A stretch of DNA of 35,561 nt from SVTX01 sp045660325 (GTDB lineage Bacteria > Bacillota > Clostridia > Oscillospirales > CAG-272). The position numbers were made by a program, and so were the translations under genes. The DNA is taken from NCBI GenBank assembly GCA_045660325.1, contig JAZRDO010000016.1, positions 1 through 35,561 of the forward strand, written 5' to 3'. Below, piece after piece: positions 7,547 through 15,002 of this stretch (positions are counted from its first letter, which is position 1; every line of letters starts with the position of its first letter). The notes under the pieces were generated by a model that worked only from the letters and a program-made list of their open reading frames with translations, was not told the origin of the DNA and made no database searches.

Positions 7547-8182
7547 TTATCTGTAATCAAATCTTTCGCCAATTTCTACAAGCTCATCGCGTCCGCCCGA
7601 CATCTCAACGATTTTTGCCGCAAGGTCGCTCACTCGGGGCTGCTTTATGGCAAAGGTAATAATGACCTTATCCGTAAATGAGGTATCATCAATTATCGCA
7701 TTGAACTGCGGGAGCAGAACGTTATATCTCTGGTAATCCGAATAGGTGCATTCAAGCATAAGCTCGGTATATTTTTCGTACGTAACGATACCTGCCGCCT
7801 CAAGGCCTACCTTTGAACCGTGAGAATAGGCTCTCACAAGTCCGCCCGCACCGAGCAGAATTCCGCCGAAATATCTTGTAACTACGACAACCGCATCAAC
7901 GACACCGCTTTTTCTTATGGTGTCAAGAATGGGCATTCCCGCAGTTCCCTGCGGCTCACCGTCGTCGGAATATCTCTGCACCATACCGCCATCGAGAAGA
8001 TACGCCCAGCAATTGTGAGTGGCGTCGTTATATTCCTTTTTCTTTGCCTTTATAAACTCCTCCGCCTCCTCGGCAGTCGTAATATGCTTGGCGTGGCAGA
8101 TGAATACCGAGCGCTTTTCCTCGAATTCATCCGTGCCCTCGCCCATCAGAGTCGTATAAAGTGTAGGCTTTTCCTCTGCCAT
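7547..8182 (-). CDS. yigZ: YigZ/IMPACT family protein
   Basis: The 211-residue protein has the N-terminal IMPACT (UPF0029) domain with THNCWAYLL, QRYSDDGEPQGTAGMPILD, VVVVTRYFGGILLGAGGLVRAYS and a C-terminal ferredoxin-like DUF1949 region. YigZ-family proteins are thought to bind RNA or ribosomes. Eukaryotic IMPACT restrains the Gcn2 kinase, but the bacterial role is unproven. The ATG at 8182 shares its A with the hflX stop (TGATG), a classic coupling signal, and removes a spurious TTG start at 8194. Position between hflX and tatD suggests a translation- or stress-related unit. Confidence 0.92.
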   Translation of the reverse strand: MAEEKPTLYTTLMGEGTDEFEEKRSVFICHAKHITTAEEAEEFIKAKKKEYNDATHNCWAYLLDGGMVQRYSDDGEPQGTAGMPILDTIRKSGVVDAVVVVTRYFGGILLGAGGLVRAYSHGSKVGLEAAGIVTYEKYTELMLECTYSDYQRYNVLLPQFNAIIDDTSFTDKVIITFAIKQPRVSDLAAKIVEMSGGRDELVEIGERFDYR

Positions 8183-9489
8183 CAGTCTTCCCAATCCTCT
8201 TTTTCCTCGACGCGATCCACGTCGTATTTTTTAAGCATTCCTCTTGTTTTCGCATCAACGACCGCAAAAACGGTCATTCCGTCCGCGCCGTATTCAACGT
8301 CCTCAACGGTCGCGTTAGCATAAAGCTTTGAGAGTGCGCCCGCCTCACTGTTGGGAATGAAGAACTTGACCTTCGTTTTACCTGCGTGAACGATATTTTC
8401 AAGGATCGATGCAAGCTCCGAGCAGCCCTGTCCCGTCTTTGCGGAGATATAAGCGGTATGCTCCCTCTCGCTGACCTTGGAAATTACGGGATTATCGTAA
8501 GTTCCTCTGTCGCACTTATTGAAAACGTAAAGAATGGGCTTACCCGTGCATCCAAGCTCCTCAAGAGTCTGTTCCGTGCATTCAAGCTGGGAGAGATACT
8601 CGGGGTCGGACGCGTCGATAACTATCATAATAATATCCGAGAATACCGCCTCGTCAAGCGTGGATTTGAACGCCTTTACAAGATGGTGCGGAAGTCTCTT
8701 TATAAATCCTACGGTGTCGGTCAGGAGCACCTGCTCTCCACCGGGGAGAGTAAACTTTCTCGTCGTAGGGTCAAGCGTTGCGAAAAGCTTGTCCTCGGCT
8801 AAAATTCCCGCGCCCGTAAGCGTATTGAGAAGCGTGGACTTACCCGCGTTCGTGTAGCCTACGATAGCGATCTTGGGAAGTCCGCTTCTATCTCTTGAAA
8901 CTCGCATGCTAAGGCGATTCTTTTCAAGCGCGTCAAGCTCCTCCTCAAGCGCCATAATTCTTCTCTTCAAGTGTCTTCTGTCGCTCTCAAGCTTGGATTC
9001 ACCCGGTCCTCGCGTACCGATACCGCCGCCAAGACGTGAAAGCTCTGTGCCGCGACCGATAAGTCTGGGCGCGGTATATTTAAGCTGGGCAAGCTCAACC
9101 TGAAGCTTACCCTCTCCGCTGACCGCGTGGAGCGCAAAAATATCAAGAATAAGCATAGAACGGTCGATAACCCGAACGTCGTGCCCGATATCGTCCTCAA
9201 GATTTCTTATCTGTGCGGGAGAAAGATCCTCGTTAAATATGATAAGGTCAATGTCGTTGCCATCGCAAAGCTCGGATATCTCCATTACCTTACCGCTACC
9301 GATAAGAGTTCTCGGGTCAGGTGTCGACTTGTTCTGAATAACTCTGGCGAAAACCTCACCACCCGCGGTGTCGAGCAATCGCTCAAGCTCGTCTATGGAT
9401 TTCTCCTCTTCCTCGAGGAGCGAATTGTCGCGCACAAGACCGACGAGGATCGCGCGCGAGCTTATATTTTCTTCTTTGTTAAAATTCAT
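8182..9489 (-). CDS. hflX: Ribosome-associated GTPase HflX
   Basis: HflX is a GTPase that binds the 50S subunit and splits or rescues stalled ribosomes under stress. The 435-residue protein has the N-terminal HflX domain, with the glycine-rich signature GGGIGTRGPGESKLE followed by a charged coiled segment (RRHLKRRIMALEEEL). The G domain follows, with G1 GYTNAGKSTLL, G3 DTVGFI and G4 NKCD, then a short C-terminal domain. The start is ATG 9489, since GGAGG (9499-9495) lies 5 nt upstream. The longer frame begins with TTG inside that region. The rpmE terminator sits immediately upstream. yigZ overlaps its stop. Confidence 0.96.
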   Translation of the reverse strand: MNFNKEENISSRAILVGLVRDNSLLEEEEKSIDELERLLDTAGGEVFARVIQNKSTPDPRTLIGSGKVMEISELCDGNDIDLIIFNEDLSPAQIRNLEDDIGHDVRVIDRSMLILDIFALHAVSGEGKLQVELAQLKYTAPRLIGRGTELSRLGGGIGTRGPGESKLESDRRHLKRRIMALEEELDALEKNRLSMRVSRDRSGLPKIAIVGYTNAGKSTLLNTLTGAGILAEDKLFATLDPTTRKFTLPGGEQVLLTDTVGFIKRLPHHLVKAFKSTLDEAVFSDIIMIVIDASDPEYLSQLECTEQTLEELGCTGKPILYVFNKCDRGTYDNPVISKVSEREHTAYISAKTGQGCSELASILENIVHAGKTKVKFFIPNSEAGALSKLYANATVEDVEYGADGMTVFAVVDAKTRGMLKKYDVDRVEEKEDWED

Positions 9490-9499
9490 ATATACCTCC

Positions 9500-9534
9500 A
9501 AAAGCAAAAAAGGATTGCATAGCGCAATCCTTTT
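9500..9534 (-). terminator. Terminator of rpmE
   Basis: AAAAGGATTGC / GCAATCCTTTT form an 11-bp stem with a 5-nt loop (9508-9534). On the minus strand the stem runs straight into TTTTTTGCTTTT. It ends just before the hflX ribosome-binding site, so hflX depends on read-through or on a promoter I cannot see. Confidence 0.88.
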
Positions 9535-9587
9535 CTAGCATTACAGAATCCCGGTTGTCCGAAGACCTGTTATTTGCGGTGTAATAA

Positions 9588-9797
9588 TTACTTCTTGAAG
9601 TTTTCGAGTCTCTTCTTGAATCTGTCAACACGGCCGCCTGCATCAACAAACTTCTGCTTGCCTGTGAAGAAGGGGTGGCACTTAGAGCAAACTTCAACTC
9701 TGATCTCGGAACCCTTTGTGGACTTTGTAACTACTGTTTCGCCGCAAGCGCACTTGATTACGCACTCTTCGTACTTAGGATGGATGTTCTCTTTCAT
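9588..9797 (-). CDS. rpmE: Ribosomal protein bL31
   Basis: bL31 is a protein of the 50S subunit that bridges the subunits. The 69-residue sequence begins MKENIHPKYEE, as in the family. It has zinc-ribbon cysteines in CACGE and VCSKCHPFFTG, so it is the zinc-binding (C+) form rather than the zinc-independent paralogue. The ATG at 9797 is chosen because GAGGT lies 7 nt upstream. An upstream in-frame GTG (9806) overlaps that site. It has its own consensus promoter, a leader hairpin and a terminator, so it is a single-gene transcript. Confidence 0.98.
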   Translation of the reverse strand: MKENIHPKYEECVIKCACGETVVTKSTKGSEIRVEVCSKCHPFFTGKQKFVDAGGRVDRFKKRLENFKK

Positions 9798-9820
9798 TTC
9801 TTTCACCTCACAAAATTTTT

Positions 9821-9840
9821 TCGCTGGTCTTCGACAGCGA
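9821..9840 (-). promoter_or_regulatory. Hairpin in the rpmE leader
   Basis: TCGCT...AGCGA with an inner GTC/GAC (one bulged base) forms a compact hairpin between the promoter and the Shine-Dalgarno site, 24 bases from the start codon. Ribosomal-protein leaders that bind L31 are known in several phyla. Whether this is one is a guess. Confidence 0.35.
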
Positions 9841-9856
9841 TTTCATAAGTCGATAT

Positions 9857-9885
9857 ATTATATCATATAACTTACACTTTGTCAA
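9857..9885 (-). promoter_or_regulatory. Consensus sigma-A promoter of rpmE
   Basis: On the minus strand a perfect TTGACA (9885-9880) and a perfect TATAAT (9862-9857) are spaced by 17 bp. Confidence 0.92.
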
Positions 9886-9927
9886 GAGAAATTTTTACCT
9901 TTTTGAAATTTTTATTGAACACCCAAC

Positions 9928-10431
9928 TTACATATTGATATTCTTATCCGTCCTCTCGAGAAGCTCACGGGATTCACCCTCGCAAACGATATCATAATAT
10001 ACCATTTTACTGAACGGAATTTTCACTTCAACGTAGCTTACCGTTCTTCCGTCCTTGGCATCCTTGCTTGTATCAGTGAATACGATCTTTACGGTAACCT
10101 TTGTGTCTTCCTCAACGTATTCAACGTGGATCTTCGCCTGCTTTTCTACGTTTTCACGCAATATAACAAGCTTGTAGGTGTATCTCGTATCACCCATTGT
10201 TTCCTTGACGTCCGTGTTTTTATTACTGTATTCCAAAATAAAATTAGAAATACCGTCAAAGCCCGTACCGCTGCTTCTCTCAATCCATTCCGCAACGTGG
10301 GGATTTTTATTGATCTTTCTTTGGCTGACGTTGTTAATAATAGTGGTTGACGCGTCTCTCGCGCTGCACGATGCAAGCGGCACGATAGACAAAATCAATG
10401 CTAAAACCAAAGCAATTCTCTTAATTTTCAT
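9928..10431 (-). CDS. Hypothetical lipoprotein, 167 aa
   Basis: I do not recognise a family. The N-terminus is a clear lipoprotein signal: basic MKIKR, a hydrophobic stretch, and the lipobox LASC with C22 as the expected lipidated residue. Maturation would need Lgt, which is encoded at 22652. The mature part is soluble, lysine-rich and mostly beta-predicted. It contains a repeated theme of strands such as YKLVILRENV, KIHVEYVEEDTKVTVKIVFTD and TVSYVEVKIPF. No catalytic motif is visible. An extracytoplasmic binding or envelope role is all that can be inferred. A GAGGT site precedes the ATG. It is divergent from spoIIGA, which starts 164 bases away. Confidence 0.8.
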   Translation of the reverse strand: MKIKRIALVLALILSIVPLASCSARDASTTIINNVSQRKINKNPHVAEWIERSSGTGFDGISNFILEYSNKNTDVKETMGDTRYTYKLVILRENVEKQAKIHVEYVEEDTKVTVKIVFTDTSKDAKDGRTVSYVEVKIPFSKMVYYDIVCEGESRELLERTDKNINM

Positions 10432-10532
10432 ATCTACCTCGTAAAAAAGGAATTTCTATATTAATTTTATCATATACTTATGGCGATTTTATTAACTTTT
10501 ATAAAAAAGTTTAATTTTTATTTTCAAATAAG

Positions 10533-10565
10533 CCGACAAGTTTCACTTAAAGAAGGCGCTATAAT
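10533..10565 (+). promoter_or_regulatory. Candidate Spo0A-activated promoter of spoIIGA-sigE
   Basis: CCGACAA (10533-10539; complement TTGTCGG, six of seven to the 0A-box core) is followed after exactly 20 nt by a perfect TATAAT (10560-10565). The sequence 17 bp upstream of TATAAT (CAAGTT) does not resemble TTGACA. Known spoIIG promoters are sigma-A promoters lacking normal -35 spacing and activated by Spo0A. The box lies 56 bases before the start codon. Confidence 0.5.
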
Positions 10566-10594
10566 AAATACGTAACTGATTTTTGGGAGCTATT

Positions 10595-11452
10595 ATGATA
10601 TACGACGTCTACGTTGACCTGTTCTTTTTTATAAATTTTAGTATGGACTATATTTGTCTTTACATAACAGCTAAAATTTTACGGCACAAAATAAGCGCCG
10701 CGCGTTTTGTAATAGCGTCCGCGACGGGTGGCATATACTCGGTTATTTCACTATTTTTGAATTTAAACCCGATCCCCGCTCTTTTACTTGACTGCGCCGC
10801 ATGTATTTTTCTTGTTGCGATATGCTTTTACAAAAAAGGAGCGAAAAAACTGCACTTATTCCCTACCGCCCTGCTTTTCGTAGGTATTTCCATGCTTCTC
10901 GGCGGAATTATGACCGCCATATTCAATTTACTCAACAAGCTTGAGCTTGATCTTGACGCTCTTTACTCCGACGGAGCGCACACGTATATCTTTGCCATTA
11001 TCGCGGTAGTATCAGCGGCGGTATCAGTAAAAGGAATATCGTTTATCACAAAAAAGAATCGCCACCGAGAATATTACGTCAGCGTCACGGTAAACGAAAA
11101 AGTCAAGGAATATATTGGTTTCGTTGATACGGGAAATATGGCGCGAGAGCAAATAAGCGGTAAAAGCATCATTTTCCTTGACGGCGCAAGCTCCGCGCCG
11201 ATGATTGATCTCGATGCAAAGGAAAAATACCTTAAAGGAGAAATTAAATATCGCGGCTCTCGACTGATCCCTATTAATACTGCCACGGGCAGCTCCCTTG
11301 TTTTCGCGCTCATTCCCGACAAAATAACACTCAAGCGAAAAAATCATAAGGCGCAAAACGAATTTGACGTGGATTGCTTTATCGCCCTGACGGACATTTC
11401 AAGCGATGATCACGACGCGATAATACCCGAAGATATAATAAAACTGAACTAA
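10595..11452 (+). CDS. spoIIGA: Pro-sigma-E processing aspartic protease SpoIIGA
   Basis: SpoIIGA is the membrane protease that cleaves the propeptide of sigma-E in the mother cell after a signal from the forespore. The 285-residue protein has about five hydrophobic helices in residues 1-150. A cytoplasmic protease domain follows with the catalytic aspartate in FVDTGNMA (D178), close to D183 of B. subtilis, and a later SRLIPINTATGSS strand typical of the family. The ATG at 10595 is chosen because GGGAG lies 5 nt upstream. The longer frame starts with TTG inside that site. sigE follows after 12 bases, so protease and substrate are co-expressed. Confidence 0.96.
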   Translation: MIYDVYVDLFFFINFSMDYICLYITAKILRHKISAARFVIASATGGIYSVISLFLNLNPIPALLLDCAACIFLVAICFYKKGAKKLHLFPTALLFVGISMLLGGIMTAIFNLLNKLELDLDALYSDGAHTYIFAIIAVVSAAVSVKGISFITKKNRHREYYVSVTVNEKVKEYIGFVDTGNMAREQISGKSIIFLDGASSAPMIDLDAKEKYLKGEIKYRGSRLIPINTATGSSLVFALIPDKITLKRKNHKAQNEFDVDCFIALTDISSDDHDAIIPEDIIKLN

Positions 11453-11464
11453 TTTGGAGGAGCT

Positions 11465-12169
11465 ATGCTGAATTTTATTAAAAATCTTTTAAGCTTTATC
11501 AAGAAAAAGCTCAAGCGAGAAAATGAGGTATACTACATAAACGGCCCCGAGCTTCTCCCCCCTCCATTGACTCGCGAGGAGGAGGCGCAGGCGATAATTG
11601 AGGCGGCATATTCCGACAAGGCGCGCGAAATGCTTATCGAGCACAATCTTCGCCTTGTGGTATATATAGCCAAAAAATTTGAAAATACGGGAATATATAT
11701 TGAAGACCTGATTTCCATAGGCACGATAGGTCTTATCAAGGCGGTCAACACGTTTTGCCCCGAAAAGAATATCAAGCTCGCTACGTATGCATCTCGGTGC
11801 ATTGAAAACGAGATACTTATGTACATAAGGAAAAATGCCGCGCATGCGAACGATATTTCGATCGACGAGCCGCTGAACTCGGACGCGGAGGGCAATCAGC
11901 TTTTACTTTCGGACATATTAGGCAGTGACGAGGACTCAATTTCCGCCGAAATACAAAGGGACGAGGAGAAGCGCATGATACATCGCGCCATCAAGGCTCT
12001 GACCCCGCGCGAGCAGGAAATAATCATTCTCCGCTTCGGGCTTTTCGGCAAAAAAGAAATGACTCAAAAGGAGGTCGCGGATCACCTCGGCATCTCGCAA
12101 TCCTATATTTCAAGGCTTGAGAAAAAGATAATAAATGACCTTCGGCTTCAGCTCGAGGGCAAAATTTAA
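11465..12169 (+). CDS. sigE: Sporulation sigma factor sigma-E precursor
   Basis: Sigma-E is the first mother-cell-specific sigma factor, made as an inactive precursor. The 234-residue protein starts with the hydrophobic/basic pro-sequence (MLNFIKNLLSFIKKKLK) removed by SpoIIGA. Region 2 has NLRLVVYIAKKFENTG, EDLISIGTIGLIKAV and KLATYASRCIENEILMYIRK. Region 4 has TPREQEIIILRFGLFG and a helix-turn-helix in MTQKEVADHLGISQSYISRL. A GGAGG lies 5 nt before the ATG. Many Firmicutes carry sigG next. Here a terminator follows and sigG is absent from the window. Confidence 0.97.
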   Translation: MLNFIKNLLSFIKKKLKRENEVYYINGPELLPPPLTREEEAQAIIEAAYSDKAREMLIEHNLRLVVYIAKKFENTGIYIEDLISIGTIGLIKAVNTFCPEKNIKLATYASRCIENEILMYIRKNAAHANDISIDEPLNSDAEGNQLLLSDILGSDEDSISAEIQRDEEKRMIHRAIKALTPREQEIIILRFGLFGKKEMTQKEVADHLGISQSYISRLEKKIINDLRLQLEGKI

Positions 12170-12194
12170 AGGGTGGAGTTATCCACCCTTTTAT
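12168..12194 (+). terminator. Terminator shared by sigE and the convergent P-loop gene
   Basis: AAAGGGTGGA / TCCACCCTTT form a 10-bp stem with a GTTA loop. TTTT follows on the plus side and TTTAAATTTT on the minus side, so it can work in both directions. Confidence 0.9.
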
Positions 12195-13244
12195 TTATAA
12201 AACGTTTTTGCAAAAATCCGAAATTTTCTTATCCACCAAGGAAAAATCCATAGCGCACTTATATATCTCCTCAAGTGCGAAATGCATCCTCCGTGCGCGA
12301 CAAAGCATCTTCAACGCAAGATCGGTGCTGCTCTTATAAAGTGAAAGAGAGTACTTCATATCTCCCTTAACGTCCTTAATGCCGTCGTTGATAAACCGTT
12401 TTGTATTTATGCACGTAACCGCCTTATCATTTTCTATGGAATCCATCCGCGAGTCCGAGATCACAAACGCCGTCCTGCTTACCGTCTCAAAAATTCCGTT
12501 TATTCGCTTCGTGATTACGGGATCGTAAGAAACATAATAGTCCGCGCCCATACTGTCAAGCGCGCCCTTGATCTTTTCTAACATAATATTAGCCGCACAA
12601 TACGTATCCCCTATTACGACCGTGTTGTCAGCGTTCCTCTCAAAGGTATCAAATCTGACTCTACCCCTCATACTGACAGAGTCTATAAGTCGTATCTTGT
12701 GCCTTCCCTTACCCGAAGAGCAATATTTTGCAACGAGCTTTGTTGCAGCGGCATTCATCTTATCGGAAAGAACGAATTCTCCGACGTACGAATCTATGAC
12801 CGCGGTAAGATTTCCGCAAATCGCAAGCGCATTATATGCGCGCCTATACGCCTCGATCTTGCCACGGCAAAGTGAAAATATCATTTCCCGCGACGTATCA
12901 AGCGCGCCTTCATCCCAAGCCTCTCCAAGATTGATTATATTATCCCGAACACCCGGATACTCCATATCATAGACGTGCGGAGAGGTGCCGTCAAGAATTG
13001 CTGTTAATTTATTTTTATTATGTATTATCACTCCGTCAAGTGAATCGGGATCCGACGAGCAAAAGAAATATTCAACGTAGCTTCCCCGCTCCTCGGCATA
13101 TCGGGCGCACGCACGCATAAATCCCGATTTCCCCGTGCCGGGACCGCCTTTTATTATGTATAGCTTATCACACTCCGAAAAGCATTCACCGTAATATGAG
13201 AAAAAGCCCTGCGCCGAATTCGATGCCGCAAAAAATTTATCCAA
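12195..13244 (-). CDS. PRK06851-type P-loop NTPase, TTG start
   Basis: The 349-residue protein resembles a Firmicutes family of uncharacterised ATPases. Its N-terminal half holds a Walker A motif in IIKGGPGTGKSGFM, the family signature CSSDPDSLDGVI and the segment DGTSPHVYDMEYPGVRDNIINLGEAWD. Relatives are tandem duplicates with a second P-loop. Here the C-terminal half has no GxxxxGK motif at the expected place, so that site looks degenerate. The start is TTG, supported by GGAGG 8 nt upstream with no ATG nearby. It lies between sigE and the spoIIIA operon. A CATATACT upstream on the minus strand weakly resembles a sigma-E -10, so mother-cell expression is possible. Substrate unknown. Confidence 0.78.
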   Translation of the reverse strand: MDKFFAASNSAQGFFSYYGECFSECDKLYIIKGGPGTGKSGFMRACARYAEERGSYVEYFFCSSDPDSLDGVIIHNKNKLTAILDGTSPHVYDMEYPGVRDNIINLGEAWDEGALDTSREMIFSLCRGKIEAYRRAYNALAICGNLTAVIDSYVGEFVLSDKMNAAATKLVAKYCSSGKGRHKIRLIDSVSMRGRVRFDTFERNADNTVVIGDTYCAANIMLEKIKGALDSMGADYYVSYDPVITKRINGIFETVSRTAFVISDSRMDSIENDKAVTCINTKRFINDGIKDVKGDMKYSLSLYKSSTDLALKMLCRARRMHFALEEIYKCAMDFSLVDKKISDFCKNVL

Positions 13245-13314
13245 ACCGTAATCCTCCGTTTTCCGTACTGCTTACAGTATATGTAAAAGCAACGGGCTGT
13301 TTGAACAATTAAAG

Positions 13315-13348
13315 GAAAGAAAAAACGCTTCTCATATGAGAAGCGTTT
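13315..13348 (-). terminator. Terminator of the spoIIIA operon
   Basis: A perfect 26-nt palindrome (13323-13348: AAACGCTTCT, centre CATATG, AGAAGCGTTT) lies 6 bases after the spoIIIAH stop. On the minus strand it runs into TTTTTTCTTTCC. Confidence 0.93.
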
Positions 13349-13354
13349 ATGTAA

Positions 13355-13942
13355 TCAAATTTCCTTGCCCGTGATCGTAATATTCACAGGCTTAATTCCC
13401 GCCTGCTCGTATACGACCGTATTGATTTGCGCAAGCTGTGCGGGAGTAAGCTTACCCTCGCAGGACACAACGATGCTCGCACTTTCGCCGCTTATCACGG
13501 CGATGCACTTTTCAAAGCCCTTGCTTACGATAATGGACTCAATGTCCGCCTCCTGCTTCATTTCAAGAGATATCTGCTTTATCTCGGCAATCGCTTCCGC
13601 CTTCACCTCATCGCTCGCGTCCTCGTTTTCAACAACGGCATTGAGCACCTCAAGAGCCTCGTCACGCGCTCTCTGTCTGTTCACCTGAATGGTTGAAAAA
13701 TAAGAATCAAGCGACGTATCGGTGCTTGAGTCACCCTGCGTAGGGTTCTTGGAATTGTCAAGCTCGTTTTCCATTCCGTTGCCACCGCTGTAGGTATAGC
13801 CGTCGTCATTGTCAGAGAAAAGCACTAAATTGAGGCACACGGCAACACCGATAAGCGCAACCGCGCCGATTATTATAAGATTTCTCTTTCCGATCTTCAT
13901 AATTGCTTTTTTAACCTTGGTCATTGTTTCCCAGAAAGTCAT
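13355..13942 (-). CDS. spoIIIAH: Stage III sporulation protein SpoIIIAH
   Basis: SpoIIIAH is the mother-cell membrane protein whose extracellular domain forms a ring and binds forespore SpoIIQ or its clostridial equivalent. The 195-residue protein has one membrane helix (about residues 21-42). A polar, disordered linker (GYTYSGGNGMENEL...) follows, then a C-terminal YscJ/FliF-like ring-building domain from about residue 75, with a long charged helix and a final strand ending PVNITITGKEI. The ATG at 13942 is chosen because GGGAGG lies 7 nt upstream. The longer frame overlaps that site. It is the last gene of the operon, before a strong terminator. Confidence 0.95.
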   Translation of the reverse strand: MTFWETMTKVKKAIMKIGKRNLIIIGAVALIGVAVCLNLVLFSDNDDGYTYSGGNGMENELDNSKNPTQGDSSTDTSLDSYFSTIQVNRQRARDEALEVLNAVVENEDASDEVKAEAIAEIKQISLEMKQEADIESIIVSKGFEKCIAVISGESASIVVSCEGKLTPAQLAQINTVVYEQAGIKPVNITITGKEI

Positions 13943-13999
13943 ATCATTTCCTCCCAAAATTTCTTGATGGTACATTATATTAATAGCCCCTTGGCGATA

Positions 14000-14527
14000 T
14001 TACTTCATATCAAGTATTTTTATATAAATTCTACTTAGCGGCACGCCGTACGCCGCCGATATAAGCGCCTCCGCCTCGTTTTTTGAAATAAGAATATTTC
14101 TTCCCGATAAAATTATGCCGATACCGAGAATTTCGGGAGATTTCTCCCCCAAATAGATTGGATGAGCATTGCTTCCGCTACCTATTATAACGTGCTCGTC
14201 GCGATCGGCAGCCGAGCCAACCTGACTGTCCGTAGCATAAATGCTTTGGGTACTACCCGCAAGACGCGCCGATACCGCAAAAGATTCCACGCCGTAAAAT
14301 TGCTTACAAAAGCCCTCTATATCCTCTTCAAGCGCGCGCTCGTAATCGTCAATATTAAGCTTTTCCTCATGGATACTGTCCTCATCCTCGGTCTTTGCAG
14401 CGCGGAACGTATTACTGTTACCAAGAAACAGCAGGACTACGCCAATGCCGAGAATAGCCGCGATCATCCAAAGCTTACCACCCTTTTTTATTTGTGATAT
14501 AACGGGCGCTATTTTGTTTTCATTCAT
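14000..14527 (-). CDS. spoIIIAG: Stage III sporulation protein SpoIIIAG
   Basis: SpoIIIAG is a ring-forming component of the SpoIIIA-SpoIIQ channel. The 175-residue protein has one N-terminal membrane helix (about residues 18-36, LWMIAAILGIGVVLLFLG). A charged linker and a C-terminal ring-building domain follow, with ILGIGIILSGRNILISKNEAEALISAAYGVPLSRI. Its ATG overlaps the spoIIIAF stop by 8 bases, so the two are translationally coupled. 57 bases separate it from spoIIIAH, the widest gap in the operon. Confidence 0.94.
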   Translation of the reverse strand: MNENKIAPVISQIKKGGKLWMIAAILGIGVVLLFLGNSNTFRAAKTEDEDSIHEEKLNIDDYERALEEDIEGFCKQFYGVESFAVSARLAGSTQSIYATDSQVGSAADRDEHVIIGSGSNAHPIYLGEKSPEILGIGIILSGRNILISKNEAEALISAAYGVPLSRIYIKILDMK

Positions 14528-14999
14528 ATATCTCCCCCACTGTCATAACTATCTCACAATCAAGAACGGATTCAAGATAGCGCTTTATTTTATTACTGTC
14601 GGAAAATGCCGCGCGCCCCGAAAGATTTACGGTTACGCGCAAAAGCCCCTTATCCGTATCCCCGTCATATTTTAAGAACACCTTGACCTCGGACGGATCA
14701 AGAGAAAATTTTTCCGTAACGAGCCGTCTTATCTCGGCTTTTATAAGATCCGTCTCGGCATCCTTGATATATGCCTCAAATATATCCTCGTATTTTTCCT
14801 CCTCGGCTTCAAGCTCAAAATCAAACGACAGATCCCGTATACTGTCTAAGGCTGAAAATATGGGCGAGATCGCCACAAGAAAAATACATATCCCCGATAT
14901 AAAGCTTATATGACGGGCGAGGGGCGAGGCGGATAAAAGCTCCTTTACCGCAAAGCATATAACGGACAGAGCGAGCATCGAAATCAAATATTCTCTCAT
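14520..14999 (-). CDS. spoIIIAF: Stage III sporulation protein SpoIIIAF
   Basis: The 159-residue protein has two N-terminal membrane helices (about residues 5-22 and 32-50). A soluble domain follows with the family pattern of an acidic helix (EAEEEKYEDIFEAYIKDAE) and a C-terminal strand-rich part (KVFLKYDGDTDKGLLRVTVNLSG). Family members have ring-forming or regulatory extracellular domains in the SpoIIIA channel. It begins 3 bases after spoIIIAE and overlaps spoIIIAG by 8. Confidence 0.92.
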   Translation of the reverse strand: MREYLISMLALSVICFAVKELLSASPLARHISFISGICIFLVAISPIFSALDSIRDLSFDFELEAEEEKYEDIFEAYIKDAETDLIKAEIRRLVTEKFSLDPSEVKVFLKYDGDTDKGLLRVTVNLSGRAAFSDSNKIKRYLESVLDCEIVMTVGEIYE

Positions 15000-15002
15000 T
15001 TT

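Noticed and set aside
10490..10515. AACTTTT/AAAAGTT inverted repeat upstream of spoIIGA
   Set aside because: Short and A/T-only. It is expected by chance in this AT-rich intergenic region and has no terminator features.
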